NCBI GenBank assembly: GCA_023230665.1
Contig: JALNWY010000001.1
Location: 1 to 64,000, forward strand
Direction: 5' to 3'
Length of the DNA stretch: 64,000 bases
Source of the DNA: Deltaproteobacteria bacterium
GTDB lineage: Bacteria; Desulfobacterota; Desulfomonilia; UBA1062
Shown here: positions 41,601-51,274 of the stretch, piece by piece
Numbering within the stretch: position 1 is the first letter of the stretch
Layout: each line of letters opens with the position of its first letter
Program-made: the position numbers and the translations under genes
Notes under the pieces: model-generated
Told to the model about the DNA's origin: nothing
The model's database searches: none
The model's input: only the letters and a program-made list of their open reading frames with translations

Positions 41601-42855
41601 GAGCCTCCAGCCCTTCCGCCCGTGCAATCTGAACGGCCAGCGTGCCGAGCTCCCGGATGGCGCGCTCGGGCGCATAGAGGATCGACGACCTCTTGATAAA
41701 ATCGTGGACCCCCAGAGGGGAGGAGAACCTGGCCGTGGAGCCGGTGGGAAGGGTATGATTGGGCCCGGCGATGTAATCCCCTATCGCCTCCGGGGTATGA
41801 TACCCCAGGAATATGGCGCCCGCATTCCTGACCTTACCCAGATGATCGAACGCATTGGCCATCATCAGCTCCAAATGCTCGGGCGCCACCGTATTGGCAA
41901 CTGCGAACGCCTCGTCAAGATCTTTCGTGACCACGCACAGGCTGTGCTCCCCCAGGGACGTCTTCAGCACCTCCCTTCGGGGGAGTGCCTGTGCCAGGTC
42001 CTCTGCTTTTTCCATGACGGCGCGGGCCAGTCCTTCGCAGGGTGTGACCAGGATGGCCGATGCACAGGGATCGTGCTCTGCCTGTGAAAGGAGGTCCATG
42101 GCCACGGTCTCGGGATCAGCCCCGTCATCGGCGATGATAAGGATCTCCGAGGGACCGGCAAAGGCGTCGATCCCCACCCGGCCTTGGACGAGCCTCTTGG
42201 CATGAGCCACATAGATGTTGCCCGGACCCACGATCTTGTCGACCCGGGGGATGGTGCCGGTGCCGAAGGTCAGTGCGGCCACGGCCTGGGCGCCTCCGAT
42301 TCGGAAGATTCTCTGCACTCCGGCGATATGCGCGGCCGCCAGAAGAGCGTCGCTCACCACGCCTCCCGGTGTGGGTGAAACCACCACGATCTCTTCCACG
42401 CCCGCGATCCTCGCAGGGATGACATTCATCAGGAGGGTGGAGGGGAACGCATTTCTCCCTCCAGGCACATACACGCCCACGCTGCTCAGGGCCGTGACCT
42501 TCTGACCGAGGATCATGCCGCTGTCATCGGTGGTGATCCAGGAGCGCTCCATCTGCCGGGCGTGAAAGGACTCGATCCGGGACGCAGCGGTGCTCAGCGC
42601 CGAGAAGAGGGCCCTGTCTATCCTGGAGGGTGCCTGTTCGATCTCCTGGCGCGTGATTGCAAAACCCTCGGCAGCGGGATCGAATTCGTCGAACCTTTGC
42701 GTATACTCGGCCAGCGCGGCATCCCCGCGGCTCTTGATGTCTCGGATGATGGCCCGGACCGATTCGTCCACCTCTTCCGGGGTGCCCGTCAACCTGTCCA
42801 GAATGCCTGCGAGGGCCTCACGCCAGCCAGGCAGGTTCGTCGAGAGCATCTCCAT
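41566..42855 (-). CDS. hisD: Histidinol dehydrogenase
   Basis: A 429-residue zinc enzyme that oxidises histidinol to histidine. It has the signature 'IVGPGNIYVAHAKRLVQG', 'GPSEILIIADDGADPE', 'LLSQAEHDPCASAILV' and the C-terminal 'GPNHTLPTG'. It starts immediately at the murA stop (TGATG); a GTG one codon earlier is also possible. The other his genes are elsewhere. Its 3' end overlaps the tRNA nucleotidyltransferase gene. Confidence 0.95.
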   Translation of the reverse strand: MEMLSTNLPGWREALAGILDRLTGTPEEVDESVRAIIRDIKSRGDAALAEYTQRFDEFDPAAEGFAITRQEIEQAPSRIDRALFSALSTAASRIESFHARQMERSWITTDDSGMILGQKVTALSSVGVYVPGGRNAFPSTLLMNVIPARIAGVEEIVVVSPTPGGVVSDALLAAAHIAGVQRIFRIGGAQAVAALTFGTGTIPRVDKIVGPGNIYVAHAKRLVQGRVGIDAFAGPSEILIIADDGADPETVAMDLLSQAEHDPCASAILVTPCEGLARAVMEKAEDLAQALPRREVLKTSLGEHSLCVVTKDLDEAFAVANTVAPEHLELMMANAFDHLGKVRNAGAIFLGYHTPEAIGDYIAGPNHTLPTGSTARFSSPLGVHDFIKRSSILYAPERAIRELGTLAVQIARAEGLEAHARSVENRLKQ

Positions 42856-44123
42856 CACAGATCCCCCTTCTCTCTCGTGACTTGGGCCCCGAGCTTTGCC
42901 AGCTTCACGTCCAGGCATTCATATCCGCGGTCCAGATGATAGATCCTCCTGACCTCGGTATATCCCTTGGCATTGAGCGCCGCCAGCACCAGGCTTGCCG
43001 AGGCCCTCAGATCAGTGGCCATGACCGTAGCGCCCTGGAACTGGTCCACCCCCTGCACGATCACGGTGCTCCCCGCTTCCTGAAGCTCGGCGCCCATGCG
43101 CACCAGCTCGGGAACGTGCATGAACCGGTTCTCGAAGATGTTCTCCGTGATGCACGAAACCCCTTTTGCCACGCATGCCAGGGCCATGATCTGGGCCTGC
43201 ATGTCCGTGGGAAAACCGGGGAAGGGCACGGTCTCCACGCGGGTCGGCAACAGCTCGCCGGTGCCGTCTACCAGGAGCCCTCCATCAGAGAGATCAGTGA
43301 TGGAAATACCCATCTCGACCAGCTTCTCGATCACGGCCGCCAGGTGGTCTGCGCGGTGATTTCTCAAGACGATCCGGCCTTTCGTGATGGCGCCGGCCAC
43401 GATCAGGGTGCCGGTTTCTATCCGGTCCGGGATGATCCGATAATTCGTTCCGGAAAGCGACCTGACCCCCTCGATGGTGATGGTGCTCTCCCCCGCACCT
43501 TCGATGCGGGCCCCCATGGCGTTGAGGGCGTGAGCGAGATCCACCACCTCGGGCTCCTTGGCCGCTCCCCGGATGATCGTGGTGCCTTCCGCAAGCGCAG
43601 CCGCCATGAGGATGTTCTCTGTGCCGCCCACTGTGGTGTTGTCGAACACAATGGCCGCGCCCTTGAGACGGCCGTTCGTCCTGGCCATGACATATCCGTG
43701 AGAGAGATTGATCTCTGCTCCCATCCTGGCCAGGGCCTTGAGGTGCATGTCTATGGGCCTGACCCCGATGGCGCACCCGCCCGGAAGCGATACCTTTGCC
43801 CGGCCGAATTTTGCCAGGAGCGGCCCGAGGACCAGAATGGAGGCCCTCATGCTCTTGACAAGGTCGTACGGGGCCTCGCACGAACGGATCCCCGCCGGAT
43901 CGATCTCGACGGTATCGTCACCGGTTCTCTGCACCTTCATCCCCAGGGTGGAGAGAACATCGCTCATGGTCTTGATGTCTCGGAGCTTCGGCACGTTGGT
44001 ATACGTGCAGGGCCCATCCGCCAGGATAGAAGAGCACATGACGGGCAGCGACGCATTCTTTGATCCCGAGACGCTCACCTCTCCCTGTAAGGGTGTGCCG
44101 CCGCAGATGATGAACTTATCCAC
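42855..44123 (-). CDS. murA: UDP-N-acetylglucosamine 1-carboxyvinyltransferase
   Basis: A 422-residue enzyme making the first committed step of peptidoglycan synthesis by transferring enolpyruvate to UDP-GlcNAc. Lys22 in 'SGSKNASLP' and the catalytic Cys117 in 'LPGGCAIGVRPID' are present. The cysteine is the residue that fosfomycin alkylates, so the enzyme is of the sensitive form. It overlaps prmC by 8 bp and hisD by 1 bp. Confidence 0.96.
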   Translation of the reverse strand: MDKFIICGGTPLQGEVSVSGSKNASLPVMCSSILADGPCTYTNVPKLRDIKTMSDVLSTLGMKVQRTGDDTVEIDPAGIRSCEAPYDLVKSMRASILVLGPLLAKFGRAKVSLPGGCAIGVRPIDMHLKALARMGAEINLSHGYVMARTNGRLKGAAIVFDNTTVGGTENILMAAALAEGTTIIRGAAKEPEVVDLAHALNAMGARIEGAGESTITIEGVRSLSGTNYRIIPDRIETGTLIVAGAITKGRIVLRNHRADHLAAVIEKLVEMGISITDLSDGGLLVDGTGELLPTRVETVPFPGFPTDMQAQIMALACVAKGVSCITENIFENRFMHVPELVRMGAELQEAGSTVIVQGVDQFQGATVMATDLRASASLVLAALNAKGYTEVRRIYHLDRGYECLDVKLAKLGAQVTREKGDL

Positions 44124-44967
44124 TGATCCTCTCCACGATCACGGCCCGGTCGATCCCGGACAGGTCCCTGATCCACTGGAGCTGCGCGAGTTTCCTGTTT
44201 TTCCGTATCATCCGCTCCACCTCATGCCTCTGGCCATATCCTGTTTCCAGAATGAGCTTTCCGCCCGGCGCCAGGTGCCTGTGCACCGCAGCCAGAATTT
44301 CTCTTATTACATCAAGACCGTCATTGCCAGCAAAAAGGGCCCCCTTGGGCTCGAAGCGCACGACATCGGCCGGGAGCCTGCCGGAATCTGTCAGAGCGAT
44401 GTAGGGAGGGTTTGCGACGATGATGGAAAACTCCTCGGAAAGGGCGCGAAAATCGGCTCCCTGGAAGAGATGGAGCCTTGGAGATACGCCGTGGATACGC
44501 GCGTTTTCCCTGGCGGTTGCCAGGGTTTTTCTGCTGGTGTCGTTCCCGAATCCGACGAGATCCGGCCTGCCCAGGAGGATGGAGATGATCACCGCACCCG
44601 AGCCCACACCCAGCTCAAAGACCGCGCTGTCCAAAGGCGCCAGATCGACCGCCTTTTCCACGAGGATTTCCGTCTCGCTGCGGGGAATGAGGACATCGGG
44701 GTTCACCTGGAAGGTGTGGGAATAGAATTCCTTGCGCCCGAGAATGTACGCTACGGGCTCGCGCGCAGATCGCCTCTTCAGGAGAACCCGGTAGGCTGCC
44801 AGCTCATCGGGCGAAAGGGGCCTGTCCATGTCGAGGTAGAGCTGGATCCGCTCCTTACCAAGCGCATGGGACAGGAGCACTTCTGCATCCAGCCGGGGAG
44901 TATCGATTCCCTTATCCTGAAGATACCCCTTTGCCCAGGCGAGAACCGACCGGATGGTCCATGTCAC
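44116..44967 (-). CDS. prmC: Release factor glutamine methyltransferase PrmC
   Basis: A 283-residue AdoMet enzyme that methylates the Gln of the GGQ motif in release factors. The N-terminal helical domain binds the factor. The catalytic domain has 'VFELGVGSGAVIISIL' and the active-site 'VANPPYI'. It lies 4 bp downstream of prfA, its substrate gene, a common pairing. Confidence 0.95.
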   Translation of the reverse strand: MTWTIRSVLAWAKGYLQDKGIDTPRLDAEVLLSHALGKERIQLYLDMDRPLSPDELAAYRVLLKRRSAREPVAYILGRKEFYSHTFQVNPDVLIPRSETEILVEKAVDLAPLDSAVFELGVGSGAVIISILLGRPDLVGFGNDTSRKTLATARENARIHGVSPRLHLFQGADFRALSEEFSIIVANPPYIALTDSGRLPADVVRFEPKGALFAGNDGLDVIREILAAVHRHLAPGGKLILETGYGQRHEVERMIRKNRKLAQLQWIRDLSGIDRAVIVERISG

Positions 44968-44971
44968 GCCT

Positions 44972-46039
44972 TTAGCTCCCGGTATGGTTCAGAGCCTCTG
45001 CCTGGTAGTGGGCGGTAAGCTCGTCCACGAGCTCGTCGATGTTTCCCTCGAGGACCTGTGGAAGCTTGTGCAGGGTCAGGTTGATCCGGTGGTCCGTCAC
45101 CCGGCCCTGGGGAAAGTTATAGGTCCGGATCCGCTCGCTCCGGTCGCCGGTACCCACCTGCAGCCTTCTCTGGGATGCGATCTCCTCGGCCTGATCCTCC
45201 TGGTACTTCTGAAGGAGCCTGGACCTGAGCACCCGCATGGCCTTGGCCTTGTTCTTGTGCTGAGACTTCTCGTCCTGGCAGGAGACCACGATCCCGGTGG
45301 GAATGTGGGTGATCCTTACCGCGGACTCGGTCTTGTTGACATGCTGGCCTCCGGCTCCAGAGGACCGGTAGGTGTCGATGCGCAGGTCCTGCGGATCGAC
45401 ATGGACATCGACCTCCTCGGCCTCGGGCAGCACCGCGACCGTAACCGCCGAGGTGTGGATCCTGCCGCTTGCCTCGGTGGCGGGTACCCGCTGCACCCGG
45501 TGCACCCCGCTCTCGTACTTGAGGCGGGAGTAAGCGCCGTGGCCGGTGATGGCGGCAATGACTTCTTTGATCCCGCCGATGCCGGTCTCGTTGATGCTCA
45601 GGAGTTCGACCCGCCAGTTCCTTTCTTCTGCATAACGGGTGTACATCCGGAAGAGGTCGGCGGCGAACAGGCCTGCCTCCTCCCCCCCGGTGCCGGCCCT
45701 GATCTCCAGGATCACGTCTTTTTCGTCCAGGGGGTCTTTGGGGATCATGAGGGTCTTCAGGGTGTGTTCGAGCTCGCGCTTCCTTTCTTTTAAAGCGGCG
45801 AGTTCCTCGCGCACCAGGGCCTTTATCTCGGGGTCCGGGTCGTCGAGCATGGACTCGTGCCCGCTGATCTCTTCATTGACTTCCTTGAGGCCCAGGTAGG
45901 GGCCCATGAACTCTTCGAGCGAGGCGTGTTCCCGTGCAAGCGCGGTATACTGGGAATGATTCTGAATGACCGTGGGATCGGCCAGGAGATCGGAGAGCTC
46001 GTGGTAGCGAGATTCGATCTCCTTGATTTTATCCTGCAT
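44972..46039 (-). CDS. prfA: Peptide chain release factor 1
   Basis: A 355-residue class I release factor reading UAA and UAG. The codon-recognition tripeptide PAT is at 186-188 ('[13 protein letters not shown]'), which marks RF1 rather than RF2, and the GGQ catalytic motif is at 230-232. No programmed frameshift is seen. It is 18 bp downstream of rpmE and upstream of prmC. Confidence 0.96.
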   Translation of the reverse strand: MQDKIKEIESRYHELSDLLADPTVIQNHSQYTALAREHASLEEFMGPYLGLKEVNEEISGHESMLDDPDPEIKALVREELAALKERKRELEHTLKTLMIPKDPLDEKDVILEIRAGTGGEEAGLFAADLFRMYTRYAEERNWRVELLSINETGIGGIKEVIAAITGHGAYSRLKYESGVHRVQRVPATEASGRIHTSAVTVAVLPEAEEVDVHVDPQDLRIDTYRSSGAGGQHVNKTESAVRITHIPTGIVVSCQDEKSQHKNKAKAMRVLRSRLLQKYQEDQAEEIASQRRLQVGTGDRSERIRTYNFPQGRVTDHRINLTLHKLPQVLEGNIDELVDELTAHYQAEALNHTGS

Positions 46040-46057
46040 ACTGATGGTTCTGTGCTC

Positions 46058-46279
46058 TTACTTCTTCTCCGCCTTGTTGAGGTAGTCTCCGTATTTTCTC
46101 CTGAACAGCTCCGCTTTGCCCGCGGTGGCGGTCAGTCTCTGCTGCCCGGTGTAGAAGGGATGGCAGGCACTGCATATTTCCACCCTGATGTCCTTTTTGG
46201 TGGAACGCGTCTTGAAGCTGTTGCCGCATGCGCAGGTAACCGTTGTTTCGTGATATTCCGGATGGATATCCTTTTTCAT
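46058..46279 (-). CDS. rpmE: Ribosomal protein L31 (zinc-binding form)
   Basis: A 73-residue L31 starting '[19 protein letters not shown]'. Cys16, Cys18, Cys36 and Cys39 indicate the zinc-containing type that can be swapped for a zinc-free paralogue under zinc limitation. It lies 12 bp downstream of rho, a widely conserved pair. Confidence 0.97.
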   Translation of the reverse strand: MKKDIHPEYHETTVTCACGNSFKTRSTKKDIRVEICSACHPFYTGQQRLTATAGKAELFRRKYGDYLNKAEKK

Positions 46280-46291
46280 TGTCCGTTACTC

Positions 46292-47539
46292 CTATTTATT
46301 CATTGACTCCAGGAAGTCGGCATTATTATCCGTCTTTGATAATTTGTCCAGCAGAAATTCAATGCTGTCTACGGGGTTTAAGGGGCTCAGAAGCTTCCTC
46401 AAGATCCAGATGCGATCGAGCTGCTCCTTGGGCAGCAGGAGCTCCTCTTTTCGCGTGCCCGACTTGGATATGTCGACCGCTGGGAACACCCGCCGCTCCA
46501 TGATGGACCGATCGAGATGGATCTCCATATTGCCGGTCCCCTTGAATTCTTCATAGATGACCTCGTCCATGCGCGAACCCGTGTCGATCAGGGCCGTTGC
46601 AATGATGGTGATGCTCCCGCCCTCTTCGATGTTTCGGGCGGCCCCGAAAAACCGTTTCGGCTTCTGCAGGGCATTGGCGTCGATCCCGCCGGAGAGCAGC
46701 TTACCCGAAGGAGGGCACACGGTGTTGTGGGCACGGGCCAGCCTGGTAAGCGAATCCAGGAGGATGACTACATCATTTTTATACTCCACCAGGCGCTTGG
46801 CCTTCTCCATCACCATCCGGGCTACCTGAACGTGCCGGGAAGCGGGCTCGTCGAAGGTGGACGCCACCACCTCGCCATTGACCGAACGCTGCATGTCGGT
46901 CACCTCTTCGGGCCGCTCGTCGATGAGCAGGACCATGAGAACCACCTCGGGATGGTTGGAGGTAATGCTGTTGGCGATGTTCTGGAGCATCATGGTCTTC
47001 CCGGCCTTGGGAGGCGACACGATGATTCCCCGCTGGCCCTTGCCGATGGGTGAGAGCAGGTCCAGGGTCCGGCCGGTCAGATTGTCGTGCAAGGTCTCCA
47101 GGGTGAACTTCTCCATGGGGTACAGCGGGGTGAGGTTGTCGAAGGGCACCCGGTGTTTGGCCTCGTCGGGGTCTTCGCCGTTTATGGTCTCCAGCTTGAG
47201 CAGGGCGAAGTACCGCTCGTTGTCTTTTGGCGGGCGGATCTGGCCCCGCACCTCATCGCCGTTCTTGAGATTGAACTTGCGGATCTGGGACGGGGATACA
47301 TATATGTCGTCTGGACCGGGAAGGTAGCTGTAGTCTGCCGAACGCAGAAAACCGAACCCGTCCGGGAGTATCTCCAGCGTGCCCTGCCCGGAAATATAGA
47401 CGTCTTTTTCCGACTGGGCCTGGAGGATGGCAAAGATCAGCTCCTGCCTGGTCATGGTGGCAGAGCCCTCGATATTAAGCGCGTTTGCGGCTTCAAGAAG
47501 TTCTTTGGGCTCAACCTTCTTCAAGTCTTCTAAATGCAT
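46292..47539 (-). CDS. rho: Transcription termination factor Rho
   Basis: A 415-residue hexameric RNA helicase. The N-terminal RNA-binding cold-shock-like domain covers ~50-120 ('[25 protein letters not shown]'). Walker A is '[11 protein letters not shown]', and '[13 protein letters not shown]' and the Q/R-loops follow. It is the first gene of the rpmE-prfA-prmC-murA-hisD run. The upstream 100 bp is AT-rich but gave no convincing promoter match. Confidence 0.97.
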   Translation of the reverse strand: MHLEDLKKVEPKELLEAANALNIEGSATMTRQELIFAILQAQSEKDVYISGQGTLEILPDGFGFLRSADYSYLPGPDDIYVSPSQIRKFNLKNGDEVRGQIRPPKDNERYFALLKLETINGEDPDEAKHRVPFDNLTPLYPMEKFTLETLHDNLTGRTLDLLSPIGKGQRGIIVSPPKAGKTMMLQNIANSITSNHPEVVLMVLLIDERPEEVTDMQRSVNGEVVASTFDEPASRHVQVARMVMEKAKRLVEYKNDVVILLDSLTRLARAHNTVCPPSGKLLSGGIDANALQKPKRFFGAARNIEEGGSITIIATALIDTGSRMDEVIYEEFKGTGNMEIHLDRSIMERRVFPAVDISKSGTRKEELLLPKEQLDRIWILRKLLSPLNPVDSIEFLLDKLSKTDNNADFLESMNK

Positions 47540-47648
47540 ATCAGTATCCTTTCGGCTATTTGAAGTGAAGTGCTGTGAAATAGTGAAGAAACACTACAAC
47601 AGTTTGGTACAGTCTGAACTAAATGAATCGATAAATAATGTCAAGGAG

Positions 47649-47696
47649 AAAAAAAGCGGGAAAAAGCTATCCAGTACTGCCTTTCCCCGCTTTTTT
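47649..47696 (-). terminator. Intrinsic terminator of the fad operon (possibly bidirectional)
   Basis: A GC stem flanked by A and T runs, AAAAAAGCGGG at 47650-47660 against CCCGCTTTTTT, with one bulged C, and a ~20 nt loop. On the minus strand it follows the fadB stop (47713) by 17 bp and ends in TTTTTTTCT. The flanking A/T symmetry could also stop transcription from the other side. Confidence 0.75.
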
Positions 47697-47712
47697 CGTC
47701 ATGGGTGAATCC

Positions 47713-49791
47713 TTATTCCTTTTCGAGCAGGCCCTGGGGATGGAACTTCCTGCCGCAGGCCTTTTCCGAATAGCCCATCTGATCGAGGTACGGAGTGATG
47801 CCGCCCATGAAGAACGGCCAGCCGGCGCCCATGATCACGCCGGTGTCCACATCCTTCGGGCTTGCCACAACGCCCTCTTTCAGGATGAGATCGATCTCCT
47901 GGGCCACCCTCATGAGCACGCGGTCCTTGATCTCCTGATCAGTGAAGCTCTTGCTGCCCTGGGGCCAGCCCTGTTTGATCTCGGGGTCCACGTCGATGCC
48001 CGTATCCGTGAAGGTGAGCAGCTGCTTCTTGCCCTTTGTCACCAGGTTCTTCAGGCCTCCGCTCACCGGGAACCGCTCGGGCCACGAGGCATTGAGCGTC
48101 TCCTGCACGTGCAGAGCGATTGCCGGACCCACGAGACCCGCCAGGGTAAACGGCGACATGGGGAATCCGAGGTCTACCACGGCGTTGTCCACCTGCATGA
48201 AATCGGCGCCTTCGTCGATGCACTGGAAGATGCCGTCCATCCAGGCCAGCAGGATCCGGTTGACCAGGAAGGCCGGTGCGTTCTTTACGAGAACCGGGGT
48301 CTTCTTGATCCGCTTGGCGATGTCAAAGGCCGTGGCCAGTACCACTTCGCTGGTCTTCTCGGCCTTGATGATCTCCACCAGAGGCAGCACCGCGATGGGG
48401 TTGAAGAAATGGAAGCCCACCACGCGGGACGGATCCTTGAGGAACTTGGCCATCTCGGAGATGTCGAGCGACGAGGTGTTGGTGAGGAACAGGCACTCGG
48501 GCTTGCAGACCTCTTCGAGCTCGCCGAAGACCTTCTGCTTGATGCCGATCTCCTCGAACACCGCCTCGATCACGAAGTCGCAGTCTTCGAACCCGTCATA
48601 GGTGACCGTGCCGGTGATGAGATCTTCGCCCATCCACCTGGCATCGGCTGCGCTCATTCTGCCCTTCTTCGCCCGCTTGCCGAGCTGCTCGCGTACATAG
48701 GCAAGTCCTTTGTCCACGAACTCCTGCTTGATGTCCTTCATGATCACGGGGCACTGGAAGCGCTGCGCAAAGAGCAGGGCCATCTGCGAGGCCATGAGGC
48801 CGGCGCCGATGACGCCGATCTTGTTGATGCCGTAGCCCTTCACCTCTTTCGGAGGTCTTCCGGGCAGCTTCTTTGCCCTTCTCTGGGTGAGGTCGAAGGA
48901 ATAGACGCTGCTGAGGAACTGGCGGGACTTGATCATGTCGGCAAGGGTCTGGTTCTCCTGCTCGAAACCCTCGTCCAGAGACCAGTCGGCCGCGCCCTTG
49001 ATGAGGTCCAGGGCCCGGTAGGGGGCCATGGCGCCGGAGTGCACCCTGCCAAGAACCGCGAACTTGGTGTTGTTGTAGAGCTCGTCGCTCATCTTCGGGT
49101 CGATTTTCTTGCGCTCGATCTTCTCTTCGCCCGTGATGATGTTCTCCAGGAGCCTGATGGAGTCGTCCACGAACTCGATCGGTGCAATGAGCCGGTCTGC
49201 CAGGCCCATCTCGAAGGCCTTCTTGGAGTTGATCATGGCGTTCATGTTCAGCGGGTTGGTGATGATGAGCTGAATGGCGACTTCAGGACCTGCCAGCTTG
49301 GTGACGAGCTGGGTCCCGCCCCATCCGGGCACGAGGCCCAGGAAGCACTCGGGCAGGGCATAGTGGTCGCAGCCGCCCGGGCTTTTTGAGATGGTGCGGT
49401 AGTCGTGATACAACCCCACTTCCACTCCGCCGCCCATGGCCGCGCCGTTGATGGCCGCCAGGGTGGGGATTTTCAGGTCCATGATACGCTTGAACGAGCT
49501 GTGGCCCATCCTGCCGATCTGCACCGCGTCGTCGCGGGACATGCCGGGATCCACGCTCATGATGTCCGCGCCCACGTTGAAGATGAAGGGCTTGCCCACC
49601 AGGAGCCAGCCTTTCACGTCCGGATCGCTCTCCACGATGTCCAGGACCTTGTTCAGGGATTCAAAGGCCTCAAAGCCCCAGGTATTGGGGACGTTATAGC
49701 TCTGCCCATTGTCCATGGTGACAATGGCGATTTTGCCCGCCTTCTTTGATTCGTAGAAATTCAGCTTGCATGTCATGATATATTTGGCCAT
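47713..49791 (-). CDS. fadB: Fatty-acid oxidation multifunctional enzyme (enoyl-CoA hydratase / 3-hydroxyacyl-CoA dehydrogenase)
   Basis: A 692-residue two-domain enzyme. The crotonase half (~1-260) keeps both catalytic glutamates in 'AMGGGVEVGLYHD' and 'LPECFLGLVPGWGGT'. The dehydrogenase half (~320-692) has Rossmann 'GVIGAGLMASQMALL' and 'GFHFFNPIAVLPLVEI'. It hydrates enoyl-CoA and oxidises the product. It is preceded by the thiolase gene with a 12 bp gap, giving a fadA-fadB order. It is shorter than E. coli FadB (729). Confidence 0.92.
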   Translation of the reverse strand: MAKYIMTCKLNFYESKKAGKIAIVTMDNGQSYNVPNTWGFEAFESLNKVLDIVESDPDVKGWLLVGKPFIFNVGADIMSVDPGMSRDDAVQIGRMGHSSFKRIMDLKIPTLAAINGAAMGGGVEVGLYHDYRTISKSPGGCDHYALPECFLGLVPGWGGTQLVTKLAGPEVAIQLIITNPLNMNAMINSKKAFEMGLADRLIAPIEFVDDSIRLLENIITGEEKIERKKIDPKMSDELYNNTKFAVLGRVHSGAMAPYRALDLIKGAADWSLDEGFEQENQTLADMIKSRQFLSSVYSFDLTQRRAKKLPGRPPKEVKGYGINKIGVIGAGLMASQMALLFAQRFQCPVIMKDIKQEFVDKGLAYVREQLGKRAKKGRMSAADARWMGEDLITGTVTYDGFEDCDFVIEAVFEEIGIKQKVFGELEEVCKPECLFLTNTSSLDISEMAKFLKDPSRVVGFHFFNPIAVLPLVEIIKAEKTSEVVLATAFDIAKRIKKTPVLVKNAPAFLVNRILLAWMDGIFQCIDEGADFMQVDNAVVDLGFPMSPFTLAGLVGPAIALHVQETLNASWPERFPVSGGLKNLVTKGKKQLLTFTDTGIDVDPEIKQGWPQGSKSFTDQEIKDRVLMRVAQEIDLILKEGVVASPKDVDTGVIMGAGWPFFMGGITPYLDQMGYSEKACGRKFHPQGLLEKE

Positions 49792-49803
49792 GTCATCAAC
49801 CTC

Positions 49804-51012
49804 CTAAAAGTCTTTGCCTACAACATTTTCCCACAGGATCGATCCGCCCATGCCCAGGCCCACGCACATGGTGGTGAGGCCGTAGCGCGCCTTGGGGTCC
49901 ATCTCGAAGTCCTGGGCCAGCTGCATGCTGAGACGCACGCCCGAGCTCGCCAGGGGATGCCCCACCGCAATGGTGCCTCCGTAGGGGTTGAGCCTGGGAT
50001 CTTCAGGCAGCTTCATCCCGAAATGCTTCATGAAGCCCACCGCCTGCACGGCAAAGGCCTCGTTGAGCTCAATGATGTCGAGGTCGTCAAACTTCATGCC
50101 GAAGCGCTTGAGCACTTTCTCGGTCGCCGGGACCGGACCCCACCCCATGACGGTCGGATCCACGCCCACGAAGGCACCGCCGATGTAGCGCATCTTGGGT
50201 TTGATACCGAGCTCTTTGCACTTGGCTCCAGACATGAGGAGAGACACACAGGCGCCGTCGTTGAGCCCCGAGGAATTGCCCGCCGTGACCCTGCCCGCCT
50301 TTTTGAAGGGGGTCTTCAGATTTCTCATGCCCTCGATGGTCGCACCCCTGCGGGCCTGCTCGTCCTTGTCGGCCACGACCCAGCCGTTGGGGGTGAACAC
50401 GGCCATGTTCACGCAGTGCTTGTCGTAGTATCCCTTGTCCAGGTTCTCGAAATACCTTTCCGTCACCCGGAGGGCATACCGGTCCGCCTCCTCCTTGCTC
50501 ACGGGCTGCTCGCCCTGCTCAGGCATCCAGTCATGCAGCTTCTCGGCGGTGACGCCCATGTTGAAGTACTTGGGATCCACCATCTTCTCGGTAACGATCC
50601 TGGGGTTGGGGTCTGCCCCGGCGCCCATGGGGTGATGCGCCATGTGCTCCACACCGCCCGCGATGATGATGTCGGCTGAGTTGGTCTTGATGAACGAAGC
50701 GCCTATCGCCTGACAGGTCATCCCGCCCGCGCACATCCTGTCAACGGAGAAGCCGGCCACCTTGTCGGAAAGGCCTCCGGTGAAAACCGTGGTGCGGCCC
50801 ATGGTGGTCCCCTGATCACCCACCTGCGTGGTTGCACCCCAGATGTTGTCGTCCACCTCGTCCCAGGACACTTTGGGGTTTCTCCTGATGAGCTCCCTCA
50901 TGATCTTGCTCACCATGTCATCGGCGCGAGTGGTCCAGTAAAACCCATCGGGCCTTGCCTTGCCGAACCAGGTACGTACGCCGTCTACAAAATAGGCATC
51001 TCTTAAATCCAT
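49804..51012 (-). CDS. fadA: Acetyl-CoA acyltransferase (thiolase)
   Basis: A 402-residue thiolase that cleaves 3-oxoacyl-CoA. The nucleophile is Cys94 in 'DRMCAGGMTC'; the C-terminal catalytic residues lie in 'AVGHPLASSG' and 'TMCVGLGMGGS'. ATG 51012 follows AAGGAGGG; an upstream in-frame start at 51042 is not supported. It is first in the operon with fadB. Longer-chain or general beta-oxidation is likely, but chain length is not visible. Confidence 0.93.
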   Translation of the reverse strand: MDLRDAYFVDGVRTWFGKARPDGFYWTTRADDMVSKIMRELIRRNPKVSWDEVDDNIWGATTQVGDQGTTMGRTTVFTGGLSDKVAGFSVDRMCAGGMTCQAIGASFIKTNSADIIIAGGVEHMAHHPMGAGADPNPRIVTEKMVDPKYFNMGVTAEKLHDWMPEQGEQPVSKEEADRYALRVTERYFENLDKGYYDKHCVNMAVFTPNGWVVADKDEQARRGATIEGMRNLKTPFKKAGRVTAGNSSGLNDGACVSLLMSGAKCKELGIKPKMRYIGGAFVGVDPTVMGWGPVPATEKVLKRFGMKFDDLDIIELNEAFAVQAVGFMKHFGMKLPEDPRLNPYGGTIAVGHPLASSGVRLSMQLAQDFEMDPKARYGLTTMCVGLGMGGSILWENVVGKDF

Positions 51013-51116
51013 ATTACCCTCCTTCTTAGGATATTGCGTCACCTTGCCATTATACCTGTAGAGACTGTGGACAGCCTAACGATCCGACCATTTCAAACTG
51101 TTTTGAGTAATAACAT

Positions 51117-51146
51117 AATATACTACCCCAAGAAGACTGGTGTCAA
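51117..51146 (-). promoter_or_regulatory. Sigma70-type promoter of fadA-fadB
   Basis: On the minus strand TTGACA (51141-51146), an 18 bp spacer and TATATT (51117-51122) form a strong match. The leader would be ~98 nt. A second perfect TATAAT (51049-51054) lies closer to the gene but without a good -35 box. Confidence 0.6.
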
Positions 51147-51274
51147 GGCAATTCTGAATGACGGTTCATTTTTAATCTTCCGGACAGGCTGCCTGGACAG
51201 CACCGGCATGAGATGGTATTCGCAGCTTTCACACGGGTGCGGGAAGCCGCTTCCGGCAGGCTGCCGGGCGCCGG

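Noticed and set aside
47638..49389. 583-codon open frame on the plus strand opposite fadB
   Set aside because: It is antisense to fadB and begins inside the terminator; the composition is that of a shadow frame.
51253..51267. CCGGCA-GGC-TGCCGG hairpin after the cyclase gene as a terminator
   Set aside because: The stem is perfect but no T-run follows, and it is short; it is left as an unexplained inverted repeat.
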